Shown here: positions 56,394 through 64,000 of the stretch, piece after piece | How the letters are laid out: every line of letters begins with the position of its first letter | Numbering within the stretch: position 1 is the stretch's first letter | NCBI GenBank assembly: GCA_016705575.1 | Contig: JADIXX010000006.1 | Span: 62,001-126,000, forward strand | Length of the DNA: 64,000 nt | From: Candidatus Aalborgicola defluviihabitans | GTDB taxonomy: Bacteria > Pseudomonadota > Gammaproteobacteria > Burkholderiales > Burkholderiaceae_C | Direction: 5' to 3' | Program-made: the position numbers and the translations under genes | Notes under the pieces: generated by a model | What the model saw: only the letters and a program-made list of their open reading frames with translations | Told to the model about the DNA's origin: nothing | Database searches by the model: none

Positions 56394-57335
56394 ATGAGCC
56401 TGTACCGCCCCAACCCACCGCCTGCGCGCAACGGCGTGGGTGCCAGTTGTGTGGTCTTGGCGCCTGGCCCCTGGGCCACCATGCTGGACTATCTGGTGCA
56501 GCGCTTTCCCGGCGTGCCTGCCGCCACCTGGGCGCAACGCCTGAACGACGGTGACGTGGTGGACGACCACAGCCAGGTGATAACGTCCGATACCGCGTTT
56601 GAAGCCGGTCGGCGCCTATACTACTATCGCGCCGTACCCAGTGAGCCACCCATTCCCTTTGAAGCCGTGGTGCTGTGGCAGGACGCGCACCTCATGGTGG
56701 TGGACAAACCGCACTTTCTGCCAGTGATGCCGTCCGGCAAGTATCTACAGGAAACCGTGCTGATCCGGCTGAAAAATGCGCTGGGGCTGGACGCCCTGTC
56801 GCCCATCCACCGCATCGACCGCGATACCGCCGGGCTGGTGCTGTTCTCCAAACAGGTGGCCAGCCGTGCGGCCTACCAAAACCTGTTTCGCTCACGGCAA
56901 GTGGACAAAACCTACGAATGCATTGCCCCCTGGAACCCGGACCTGCCCTGGCCCGTCACCCGCCAAAGCCGCATCGAGCCCGCAGCGCACTTCATGCAAC
57001 AGACCGAAGTGGATGGCACACCCAACGCCCTGACCCACATCACCCCAATCGAGGTGCAGGGCGCACTGGCCCGTTACGCACTCAAACCCGTAACCGGGCA
57101 GCGCCACCAGCTGCGGGTGCACATGGCGGCACTGGGCCTGCCCATTGTGGGCGACGGCATCTACCCCACGCTCACACCCGAAGGCAGTGCCGACTACAGC
57201 CAGCCCTTGCAACTGCTGGCAAAGTCCATTGCATTTACCGACCCGTTGACGGGTGAGCCACGCCAGTTTGAAAGCGCCAAAAAACTGCGGGGGCTGGCCG
57301 AAGTCTCCTTAGAAACTACCTTCCTGCCCCCGTGA
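56394..57335 (+). CDS. RluA-family pseudouridine synthase
   Basis: A 313-residue enzyme with an S4-like N-terminal part (MLDYLVQRFPGVPAATWAQR), the catalytic Asp in HRIDRDTAGLVLFSK and the family end block PVTGQRHQLRVHMAALGLPI. It isomerises uridine in rRNA or tRNA; the substrate site is not decidable from sequence here. It starts 18 bp behind trmB and probably shares its transcript, giving a pair of RNA-modification genes. Its 3' end is duplicated behind the methyltransferase at 58.3 kb. Confidence 0.9.
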   Translation: MSLYRPNPPPARNGVGASCVVLAPGPWATMLDYLVQRFPGVPAATWAQRLNDGDVVDDHSQVITSDTAFEAGRRLYYYRAVPSEPPIPFEAVVLWQDAHLMVVDKPHFLPVMPSGKYLQETVLIRLKNALGLDALSPIHRIDRDTAGLVLFSKQVASRAAYQNLFRSRQVDKTYECIAPWNPDLPWPVTRQSRIEPAAHFMQQTEVDGTPNALTHITPIEVQGALARYALKPVTGQRHQLRVHMAALGLPIVGDGIYPTLTPEGSADYSQPLQLLAKSIAFTDPLTGEPRQFESAKKLRGLAEVSLETTFLPP

Positions 57336-57457
57336 AATGGCGACGATACGCTACTGATTCTGCAGCATTCCGGCGGACAACCCGTGCATCCTGTTGTTGA
57401 TGGAGCATTGTAAGATTCCGGCTTCGCTGCATCGATCATCCACCGACACAATCTGCC

Positions 57458-58204
57458 ATGCATATTCCGCCACGCGACGTCAAACTGGAAGACTGTGATT
57501 TTTACCATTCGTTCACACTGGGTGGGCGTGACGTAATCGGACATTGGGACCTACGTGACAACTGGGAGCCTTACCTGGGCCACGTCAATTTTTCCGGGCG
57601 CTCAGTACTAGAGATCGGGCCCGCCAGCGGATTCCTATCATTCTGCATGGAAAGTGCCGGCGCACAGGTAACCGCTTTAGAACCGCCGATGTCGCATCTC
57701 TGGGATGTGGTGCCGTCGCAAGGCATTGACCTCGTTGCCTGGCGCAACGGGTTTTCCAGACAGATCGAACGTGTGCGCAACTCGTTCTGGTACGCCCACG
57801 CCGAATTGAAGTCGTCAGTTCGCATGATTGAGGTGGATCCGTACCAAATGACAGACACCATAGGAAACTTTGACATTGGTCTGCTGGCAGCTGTGCTGCT
57901 GCATTGCAGGCGACCATTTGACCTGCTCGAAAGCGTCGCTGCACGAACCCGTAAAACCATCATCGTGACCGAGGTCTACAACGCGTCACTGGGAGAACAG
58001 GCTGCCTGCGCATTTCTGCCGCATCGCGGTGTTGATCAGGTGGACACCTGGTGGCATTTCACACCGCAATTTTTTGTCTCCGCACTGGGGCTTTTAGGTT
58101 TTACCGAAGCACGGGTTATTTTTCACACCCAGCGACAACCTTCTGTAGAGGGTCGGATTGTTGAACTTTTCACCGTCGTTTGCGAAAAACCGGGTAATAC
58201 CTGA
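57458..58204 (+). CDS. Class I SAM-dependent methyltransferase, unknown substrate
   Basis: A 248-residue protein with a SAM-binding loop VLEIGPASGFLSF, VTALEPP after it and VDPYQMTDTIGNFDIGLLAA, in the layout of class I methyltransferases. The segment HIPPRDVKLEDCDFYH at the start and DLRDNWEPYLGHVNF resemble methyltransferases of polysaccharide or natural-product clusters, but nothing names the substrate. It lies between the pseudouridine synthase gene and a second copy of that gene's 3' end, so it looks inserted. Confidence 0.75.
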   Translation: MHIPPRDVKLEDCDFYHSFTLGGRDVIGHWDLRDNWEPYLGHVNFSGRSVLEIGPASGFLSFCMESAGAQVTALEPPMSHLWDVVPSQGIDLVAWRNGFSRQIERVRNSFWYAHAELKSSVRMIEVDPYQMTDTIGNFDIGLLAAVLLHCRRPFDLLESVAARTRKTIIVTEVYNASLGEQAACAFLPHRGVDQVDTWWHFTPQFFVSALGLLGFTEARVIFHTQRQPSVEGRIVELFTVVCEKPGNT

Positions 58205-58242
58205 CGACAACTTGTCAACCAGGCTCGCCACCACCTGGGGTG

Positions 58243-58340
58243 TCCAGCTGGACGGGCGAACCGCGCCAGTTTCAAGGCGCCAAAAACTGGGGGACTAGCC
58301 GCAGTTTCAACAGAAACGAGCGTCCAGCCCCCGTGAAATG
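58243..58340 (+). pseudogene. Duplicated 3' end of the RluA-family gene
   Basis: GGACGGGCGAACCGCGCCAG, GGCGCCAAAAACTGGGGG and CCCCCGTGAAATGG match, with scattered changes, 57245-57340 at the end of the synthase gene (GTGAGCCACGCCAGTTTGAA onward, including the TGA). Reading frame is broken by one base in the AAAAACTG run. It indicates that the methyltransferase gene arrived with a copy of this gene end. Confidence 0.7.
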
Positions 58341-58345
58341 GGCTA

Positions 58346-60025
58346 TCAAGCCCACTGCACCTTGCCCTTGCCGGAGTACCAGGTTTCGACCTTGGTATCC
58401 ACATCGCTTTCGATGCGGCTGCGCTTGATCTTCATGGTGGGCGTGAGACAGCCGTTTTCGATGGACCAGGGTTCGCGGGCGATAACCAACATCTGCAGCT
58501 TCTCGTGGCTCGGCAACGTGGCGTTGACGTCAGCCAGCAGTTCGGTCATCGCGGCCTCGACCTGGGCACGCACAGCGGGGTCTTTCTGCTTGGGCCGCAG
58601 CTCTTCGTTGAGCACCACCAAGCCGTACGCAGCGGAATGCCCCGCACCAGAGACCATGCAAGCCTCAATCATGGGGTGGGCATTGAGCTTGTTCTCAATC
58701 GGCGCGGGCGACACGTATTCGCCCTTGGAGGTCTTGAAGATTTCCTTGACCCGCCCGGTGATCTTGAGCAGGCCGTCCGCACGGCGCTCACCACGGTCAC
58801 CGGTGCGGAAAAAGCCGTCCTCGGTAAACGATTCGGCATCCAGGTCGGGGCGTTTGTAGTAGCCCACCAGCTGTCCGGGCGATTTGATGAGGATCTCGCC
58901 CTCTTTGCTGATGCGCACCTGAACGCCAGGCAGCGGGGCACCCACTGCGCCCGGCGCATTGACTTTGGGTGTGGACATATGGGAATAGGCCATGTCTTCC
59001 GACATGCCGTAACCTTCCATCAGGTTAAGCCCCAGACGGCGATACCAGGAAATCAATTCGCCCGGAATGGGTGCTGAGCCACTGCCAGCCAGCAGGACCT
59101 GATCCAGGCCCAGACCCTTGAGAACCTTGCGGCCAACGATCTTGCCAAGAATGGGAATGCTGAGCAGGCGGTCAAGCTTCTTGGGCGGCATCTTGGTAAA
59201 GACACCTTGCTGAAACTTGAGCCACAAACGGGGCACCGAAATAAACACATTGGGCCGTGCCCGGTTCAGATCCGCCAGGAAGGTGTCCAGCGAATCGGCG
59301 AAATACAAATGGGCATTGCCGCTGATCATCGTGCTGAACTCCAGCCACGCACGCTCAAATACGTGCGCCAACGGCAGGTACGACAACGCACGAATCTCGG
59401 TGTCGGCACCAATGTAGGTCTTCAACTCCTGCAGCATCCCCTCTCCGACTTTGGTCACACGCTCAAAGCTGTGCATAACGCCCTTGGGCGTGCCGGTGGA
59501 GCCCGAGGTGTAAAGCAGGACGGCAATATCGGTGCCAGCACGACCCACGCGACCGGTGAGCGGCTTGGTTTTCTCAACAATAGCGTCCCAGCTGTCGTAG
59601 CTGGTTTTGGGGGCCAATGGGAAGGCAATGCAAGGCAAGTCGCTTGGTACACCTGGCTTTTGCGCCGGCCAGATATCGAGCTTGCCAACAAACAGCAGGC
59701 TGGCACCGCTATGTTCCAGCACGTAGCTGATAGTCTCTGCGGTCTCGGTGGGAAAGATGGCCACGGTGGTGCAGTCGGCCATCCAGATGGCCAGCTCGGC
59801 GATGACAAAGTGGGCACAATTCTTGGACAGCACGGCAACACGTGCACCCGGCTCCAGTTTCATGGCCTTGATGTGGGCGGCCATGCGGCGCGCCTGATCT
59901 ACTGTCTGGCGCCAGGTGTAATCGACGACCTGCCCGCCTCCCACGGGCTGGGTCATGTAGACCTTGTCCGCCTGCTTGGCTTCGTTGTCGTAGATGTAAT
60001 CCAGTATCAGTTTGGGTTTGGCCAC
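58346..60025 (-). CDS. AMP-forming long-chain acyl-CoA synthetase-like protein
   Basis: A 559-residue ANL-superfamily enzyme. The P-loop signature YTSGSTGTPKGVMHSFERV, the motif GYGMSEDMAYSHM, and TGDRGERRADGLLKITGR with KTSKGEYVSPAPIENKL near the C-terminus are all present. It activates a carboxylic acid, probably a fatty acid, to the CoA ester. The start is a GTG at 60023-60025 behind a strong AAGGAGA site; the open frame extends 19 codons upstream without resemblance. Confidence 0.88.
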   Translation of the reverse strand: MAKPKLILDYIYDNEAKQADKVYMTQPVGGGQVVDYTWRQTVDQARRMAAHIKAMKLEPGARVAVLSKNCAHFVIAELAIWMADCTTVAIFPTETAETISYVLEHSGASLLFVGKLDIWPAQKPGVPSDLPCIAFPLAPKTSYDSWDAIVEKTKPLTGRVGRAGTDIAVLLYTSGSTGTPKGVMHSFERVTKVGEGMLQELKTYIGADTEIRALSYLPLAHVFERAWLEFSTMISGNAHLYFADSLDTFLADLNRARPNVFISVPRLWLKFQQGVFTKMPPKKLDRLLSIPILGKIVGRKVLKGLGLDQVLLAGSGSAPIPGELISWYRRLGLNLMEGYGMSEDMAYSHMSTPKVNAPGAVGAPLPGVQVRISKEGEILIKSPGQLVGYYKRPDLDAESFTEDGFFRTGDRGERRADGLLKITGRVKEIFKTSKGEYVSPAPIENKLNAHPMIEACMVSGAGHSAAYGLVVLNEELRPKQKDPAVRAQVEAAMTELLADVNATLPSHEKLQMLVIAREPWSIENGCLTPTMKIKRSRIESDVDTKVETWYSGKGKVQWA

Positions 60026-60111
60026 CGCAGATCTCCTTCTTGTGTAGAAGTCGAAGAATACCGCAGCAGGGGTCCAAACCACCTAGGGGAAAGTCCCCAA
60101 TGAAACTAGGT

Positions 60112-61251
60112 TCAAACCTTTAATTCCTGCGCCGTGATCTGGTATTTGAAGCTGTCTGGCTCGTGGGAGTCGAATCGACCCTCGGAATCTTCAGCTACGG
60201 GGTACATAAAAAAGCCCAGCCGGGGGCCCTTGGCATGCGGCAAAGACACGTCGTGCGCCATGTTGTAGCCAATCCAGTTACCTTCCCAGCCGCCAAAAAG
60301 GTGCTGGTTTACGGGTGCAACCAATGGGTTTTGAGCGGATTTAATCCATTCAGACGTCTCCTGGCGCATGACCTTGGCTACGTCGGCCGGATCCATGGCC
60401 ACCCAGCCATAACCGGCCAGATAGACTTCACTGCGGCAATGCTGGGCACCCTTGAGGCTGGCTGGGTTGCCACCCAGCTCACGGTAGCCAAAGGCGCTGG
60501 GGGCCACACGCAAGCCATACACGTCGCGTGCGGGTACACCCACCGCGCGGCACAGGCCCACAAACAGCGCGTTTAAATCGGCGCACTTGCCGCCCAGGTT
60601 GCCAGTTTCCAGCATGGTGGCAATGTCGCCCGCGCCACAGCCGCGCACCTTGGGTTCGCGAAAGGTGTTGACCACGATCCAGTCGTAAATCTTCTTGACC
60701 TTTTCCACATCGGTGTGCGCGCCACGGGTTGCAACCAGCGCGGTCTTGCGCACAAGGCCGTCGGTGGGCAGCAATTCGGTCGGCTGCGTCCAGAATTTCA
60801 GCGTGGCCGGGTCTTGCTGGGTGGCGATCTTGTGGGCCCAGTTTTGGGCACGGTTCTGGGTGCGCACTTGGCTGGTCAGCTCCACATAGGGCGCGGCCTG
60901 GTTGGCGGCAAATTCCACACAGAGCATGCGTGCACCGTAGTGGCCATCGTCTTCAAGGCGGGTGGTGCCGTTGCTGGCGTAACTGCTGACAAGGGACTCC
61001 TGCCAGTCCGTGTTAACCGACGGAATGGGCACCCACAGGCGAGTGGCGCCCTTGGCTTTCTGAATATCGACCCGGGTGGTGACTTCAAACGTGCGCCAGG
61101 TGCCAGGCTCGGGGTTGAAGCGGCGCGGGGATTGCGCCGTAGACTGTGCAAAATTAATAGCGGGAAACGTAGTTCCGACGAGGGCTACAGCCGAATTTTT
61201 CAAAAAAGTTCGGCGCGAATCGGCACACGCGGTGGCGCAAACGGTGGTCAT
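60112..61251 (-). CDS. Exported transglutaminase-like protein
   Basis: A 379-residue protein with a Tat-type signal (SRRTFLKNSAVALVGTTFPA) and a transglutaminase-like core with the triad C223 in LGGKCADLNALFVGLCR, H271 in GAQHCRSEVY and D287 in VAMDPADV. It probably cleaves or links peptides outside the cytoplasm; the substrate is unknown. The hydrophobic core of the signal is encoded by a copy of the dispersed repeat. It is unusually long in its N-terminal half compared with minimal family members. Confidence 0.82.
   Translation of the reverse strand: MTTVCATACADSRRTFLKNSAVALVGTTFPAINFAQSTAQSPRRFNPEPGTWRTFEVTTRVDIQKAKGATRLWVPIPSVNTDWQESLVSSYASNGTTRLEDDGHYGARMLCVEFAANQAAPYVELTSQVRTQNRAQNWAHKIATQQDPATLKFWTQPTELLPTDGLVRKTALVATRGAHTDVEKVKKIYDWIVVNTFREPKVRGCGAGDIATMLETGNLGGKCADLNALFVGLCRAVGVPARDVYGLRVAPSAFGYRELGGNPASLKGAQHCRSEVYLAGYGWVAMDPADVAKVMRQETSEWIKSAQNPLVAPVNQHLFGGWEGNWIGYNMAHDVSLPHAKGPRLGFFMYPVAEDSEGRFDSHEPDSFKYQITAQELKV
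61150..61206 (-). repeat. Dispersed repeat forming part of a Tat signal peptide
   Basis: On the minus strand TTCGGCTGTAGCCCTCGTCG, then GAACTACGTTTCCCGCTATT. It codes for SAVALVGTTFPAI, the hydrophobic stretch behind the twin arginine of the transglutaminase-like protein. Relative to the gene it runs opposite to the copies in aceE and trmB, so both strands of the element can be translated. Confidence 0.75.
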
Positions 61252-61381
61252 ACAGAGAACTCCGGATTAGATAAAAAAACGGGCGCAATCGGCATAGGTC
61301 AAAATACCCCGAAGTTGGCACAGGCTGCTGCCGCATGAACCGGCAACGGCCACCCATTATCGCCCGCCCCTATCTGGAACC

Positions 61382-63541
61382 TTGCTTTTGAGCTCTGATG
61401 CATTGGCCGACCTGTCGCTGGCCGTTTTTGAAAAAGTGGTGGGCTCCACCCCTGGCTTTCGCCCCCGCGCAGGCCAGCATGACATGGCCGCCTGCGTTGC
61501 CACCACCCTGGCCCAAGGCGACCTGGGTGAGCACTCCACGCCCACCAAAGCCATCGCCGTCATCCAAGCCGGCACCGGCGTGGGCAAATCGGCCGCGTAT
61601 TCGTCCACGGCTATCGCGCTGGCGTTGGAACGCAAAACCCGGGTGCTGATCTCCACTGCCACGGTAGCGCTGCAAGAGCAGCTCATGGGTAAAGACCTGC
61701 CGGCGCTAGCCCAAACCATGGACAAGCCCTTTGTATTTGCCCTGGCCAAGGGCCGTGGGCGCTATGTGTGCAAGCTGAAGCTGGAGCGCCTGGTAGGCAG
61801 CGGCGGTAGCCCCGACGACCTGTTTGACGCTGAAAACGACGCCCCCAAACCGTCCCCCTTTGCAAAAACCCTGTCGCAGGAAGAGGCTGAAGAGCGCCGC
61901 ATTCAGTTGTACGAAACCATGGCCACCCTGCTGGCCACCCAGCAATGGGATGGTGATCGCGACAGCTTGCCTGAGGCGCCCGACCCGCGCGACTGGTCCA
62001 CGGTAGCGGCCGAGCGCCACACCTGCACGGTGCGCCACTGCCCGCGCTTTCGCGAATGCAGCTACTACGAGGCGCGCACCCGCCTGGGCGAAGCCAACGT
62101 GATCGTGGCCAACCACGACCTGGTGCTGGCCAGCCTGGGCATGAAGACCCTGCCCGAGCTGGACAACTGCCTGGTGATCTTTGACGAGGGCCACCACCTG
62201 CCCGCCGTGGCGCTGGATCAGTTTTCCAGCAGCATGGACCTGTCCAACCTGCGCTGGATGGACAAGTGCCCCAAGATTCTGCAAGAGGTGGCCAGCACCC
62301 TGCAACTGCAAGTGGGTGAAGATGTGACCACCATCACCAGCCAGCTCAAAGGCGTGCTCACCCAGCTGGCCCGCATGGCCATGGAGATGATGTGGGAGCA
62401 TACCGGCCGCAATGCCGATGGCGCAGGACAAGACGGCACCCTGCGCTTTGCCCATGGCGTTCTGCCCGAGGCGTTGGTGGAACCCCTCACACAGATTTTG
62501 GCGCAAGCCACGGGCCTGTCCAAAGCGCTGGAGGCGCTGGGCCTGGAGGTCAAGGCGGTTGCCAAGGAAGACCCCTCGCAGGCTGTGCTGTGCGCCCAGC
62601 TCTACGCCAAACTGGGTAGTCTGGCGCCCCGGTTGGGGAGCCTGGTATCCACCGCCGCACTGTTACTGGAACACGGCGAGCAACCGCTGGCCAAATGGCT
62701 GCAGGCCCAAAGCGAGCACGGCTACCTGACCATGACGGCACACGCCTGCCCCATCGTGCCCGGCGACTTGCTGCGCCAGTTTTTGTGGAGCCAGGTGCGG
62801 GCGGCGGTGGTGACATCGGCGTCACTCACCAGCTGCGGCAGTTTCGACTACTTTTTGCACGAGGCGGGGCTTTACAACAACCCCAATGTCACCGCGCTGG
62901 AAGTGGCCAGCCCCTTTGACTACGCCAAGCAGGGCACGCTGACCGTGGTGCACACCCGCGCCGACCCCAAGCAGGCCGAGGCCTACACCCGGGAGATGGT
63001 GGCCGAGCTGATGCAAGACCTGGCCCAAGTGGAGCATGGCGCCTTGGTGCTGTTCACCTCACGCGCCCAGATGCGCACCGCCACCGAGACGCTACCGGCC
63101 AAGCTGATGGAGGTGGTGCTGGTGCAAGGCACGCAATCGCGCACACGCCTGCTGGCCTCGCACATGGCGCGGGTCGAGGCCGGCTTTCCTTCCGTCATCT
63201 TTGGCATGCAGTCGTTTGGCGAAGGGCTGGATTTGCCCGGCACGCTGTGCAACACGGTGTTCATCACCAAGCTGCCCTTTGCGCCGCCATCCGACCCAGT
63301 GGACGAAGCCCGTGCCGAATGGCTGCGCACAGTGGGGCGCGACCCATTCAACGAGCTGGTGATTCCGGCCACCGGTATCAAGCTGCTGCAATGGACCGGC
63401 CGCGCCATCCGCACCGAAGACGACCACGCCGCCGTGATTTGCTACGACAAACGTTTGCTACTGCAGAGCTATGGCAAACGCATGCTGGCGGGCCTGCCGG
63501 CGTACCGGTTGGAGCAACGCAAAAGTCGCAGCGATATTTAG
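61382..63541 (+). CDS. dinG: ATP-dependent DNA helicase DinG
   Basis: A superfamily 2 (XPD-like) 5'-3' DNA helicase of 719 residues, involved in replication-transcription conflicts and repair. Walker A is QAGTGVGKSAAY (residues 62-73), four iron-sulfur cysteines are C130, C215, C220 and C226, the DEGH box is at 268-271, and motif VI-like GRAIRTEDDHAAVI is near the end. No ATG start is available in frame; TTG at 61382 or 61388 is used, with GGAA upstream at 61376. The gene is intact. Confidence 0.93.
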   Translation: MLLSSDALADLSLAVFEKVVGSTPGFRPRAGQHDMAACVATTLAQGDLGEHSTPTKAIAVIQAGTGVGKSAAYSSTAIALALERKTRVLISTATVALQEQLMGKDLPALAQTMDKPFVFALAKGRGRYVCKLKLERLVGSGGSPDDLFDAENDAPKPSPFAKTLSQEEAEERRIQLYETMATLLATQQWDGDRDSLPEAPDPRDWSTVAAERHTCTVRHCPRFRECSYYEARTRLGEANVIVANHDLVLASLGMKTLPELDNCLVIFDEGHHLPAVALDQFSSSMDLSNLRWMDKCPKILQEVASTLQLQVGEDVTTITSQLKGVLTQLARMAMEMMWEHTGRNADGAGQDGTLRFAHGVLPEALVEPLTQILAQATGLSKALEALGLEVKAVAKEDPSQAVLCAQLYAKLGSLAPRLGSLVSTAALLLEHGEQPLAKWLQAQSEHGYLTMTAHACPIVPGDLLRQFLWSQVRAAVVTSASLTSCGSFDYFLHEAGLYNNPNVTALEVASPFDYAKQGTLTVVHTRADPKQAEAYTREMVAELMQDLAQVEHGALVLFTSRAQMRTATETLPAKLMEVVLVQGTQSRTRLLASHMARVEAGFPSVIFGMQSFGEGLDLPGTLCNTVFITKLPFAPPSDPVDEARAEWLRTVGRDPFNELVIPATGIKLLQWTGRAIRTEDDHAAVICYDKRLLLQSYGKRMLAGLPAYRLEQRKSRSDI

Positions 63542-63572
63542 TCCGGAGTTGGCTCCTGACCTGCCGTGTTTC

Positions 63573-64000
63573 TTAACGCGTGTGCTGCAGGAAGCCGGCC
63601 TTGATGTCGGCTACAACCTGCTTGTCCAAGCGATTGCCATACTGACTCACCACGCGGCCCGCCGCATGGTTAGCCAGCCAGGCGGCCTGCGCATGGCTGT
63701 GTCCGTGGGTCACTGCATACAAAAAGGCACCGGCAAACATGTCGCCCGCACCATTGGTGTCCAGCGCTTTCACGGGGGCGGATGGCACTTCGGTGCGTTG
63801 GCCGTTTTCCAGCACCAGGCAGCCCTTGGCGCTGCGGGTCAGGCACACGGTGCGCGCCAACTGGCCCATCTGGCGGCAAATGGCGTCCAGATCTTGCGTA
63901 CCACACCAGACCTGTGACTCTTCTTCATTGCAAAAGAGAAAATCCAGACCGTTACCCACCATGGCATCCAGGCCAGCACGGCAGAAGTTGATCATGCTCA
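63573..64000 (-). CDS. PfkB-family carbohydrate/adenosine kinase, 5' end outside window
   Basis: C-terminal part of a ribokinase-type sugar or nucleoside kinase. The anion-hole motif is DTNGAGDMFAGAF, with a preceding LVLENGQRTEVPSAPVKALD block and CNEEESQVWCG earlier. The frame is open to the end of the window on the minus strand; an internal ATG at 63993-63995 is not the start. Adenosine kinases in related bacteria have a similar end, but the substrate cannot be settled. It converges with dinG. Confidence 0.85.
   Translation of the reverse strand, partial: SMINFCRAGLDAMVGNGLDFLFCNEEESQVWCGTQDLDAICRQMGQLARTVCLTRSAKGCLVLENGQRTEVPSAPVKALDTNGAGDMFAGAFLYAVTHGHSHAQAAWLANHAAGRVVSQYGNRLDKQVVADIKAGFLQHTR

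Overview
This 64 kb window looks like a chromosomal segment of a betaproteobacterium in Burkholderiales, most likely Comamonadaceae (Rhodoferax/Polaromonas-like). The evidence is gene content: a five-gene fds formate dehydrogenase cluster, a homodimeric-type aceE, a DUF4936 protein, and a short dispersed repeat with core TAGCCCTCGTCGGAACTACA. No search was run, so the assignment rests on recognising families by eye. No tRNA, rRNA or CRISPR array was recognised.

Layout. 1-9.2 kb: a decayed PfpI-like gene, then fdsD, fdhD/fdsC, fdsA, fdsB and a frameshifted fdsG on the minus strand, followed by the wreck of an oxalate/formate MFS transporter and a frameshifted divergent ModE-like/periplasmic-binding regulator. 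9.3-12.6 kb: a sensor-like PilJ-domain protein with a solute-binding protein, then an orphan napGH-like ferredoxin pair. 13.2-16.7 kb: an MdlAB-type heterodimeric ABC exporter, first subunit frameshifted. 17-21 kb: an unknown membrane protein (frameshifted), a P1/DmpA-type peptidase with two in-frame amber codons, and a C39-like lipoprotein. 21.3-24.4 kb: PAS-GGDEF, EamA, DUF1289 and DUF4936 proteins. 24.4-28.2 kb: an ECF sigma/anti-sigma pair (SigF/NrsF type) divergent from a cytochrome b, SUOX-fold molybdoenzyme, MXKD-repeat protein and MsrA, with two back-to-back GTAACC-N16-CGAA promoters. 28.5-32.7 kb: erythromycin-esterase-like protein, small membrane protein, gene relics, GGDEF protein. 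33.2-41.3 kb: complete kdpFABCDE. 41.8-49.4 kb: cardiolipin synthase, DUF1003, duplicated LprI-like genes, a redoxin interrupted by a poly-G block, a TMEM175-like channel, and many relics. 49.4-64 kb: aceE, methionine gamma-lyase with divergent Lrp regulator, M28 peptidase, trmB, a pseudouridine synthase, a methyltransferase, an acyl-CoA synthetase, a transglutaminase-like protein, dinG and a partial PfkB kinase.

The most unusual feature is a scatter of at least nine partial, decayed copies of the 3' part of aceE (near 0.5, 11.1, 12.9, 28.4, 32.9, 41.6, 44.1, 45.3 and 47.8 kb), all oriented like the intact aceE at 49.4-52.0 kb. They are shortened by internal deletions at short direct repeats. 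Two are fused at the same point to the C-terminal end of what looks like an IS91-type transposase, whose remnant also lies directly behind the intact aceE. The fragments flank accessory genes (napGH, lprI copies, kdp).

A second signal is a ~55 bp repeat that sits in frame inside real coding regions (aceE, trmB and the Tat signal of the transglutaminase-like protein). It is read in different frames and on both strands, which recalls the protein-coding palindromic elements of Rickettsia.

Frameshifts are frequent between 1 and 23 kb. Some lie at homopolymers and could be sequencing errors, but the internal deletion in the MFS gene and the relic structure argue for genuine decay as well.
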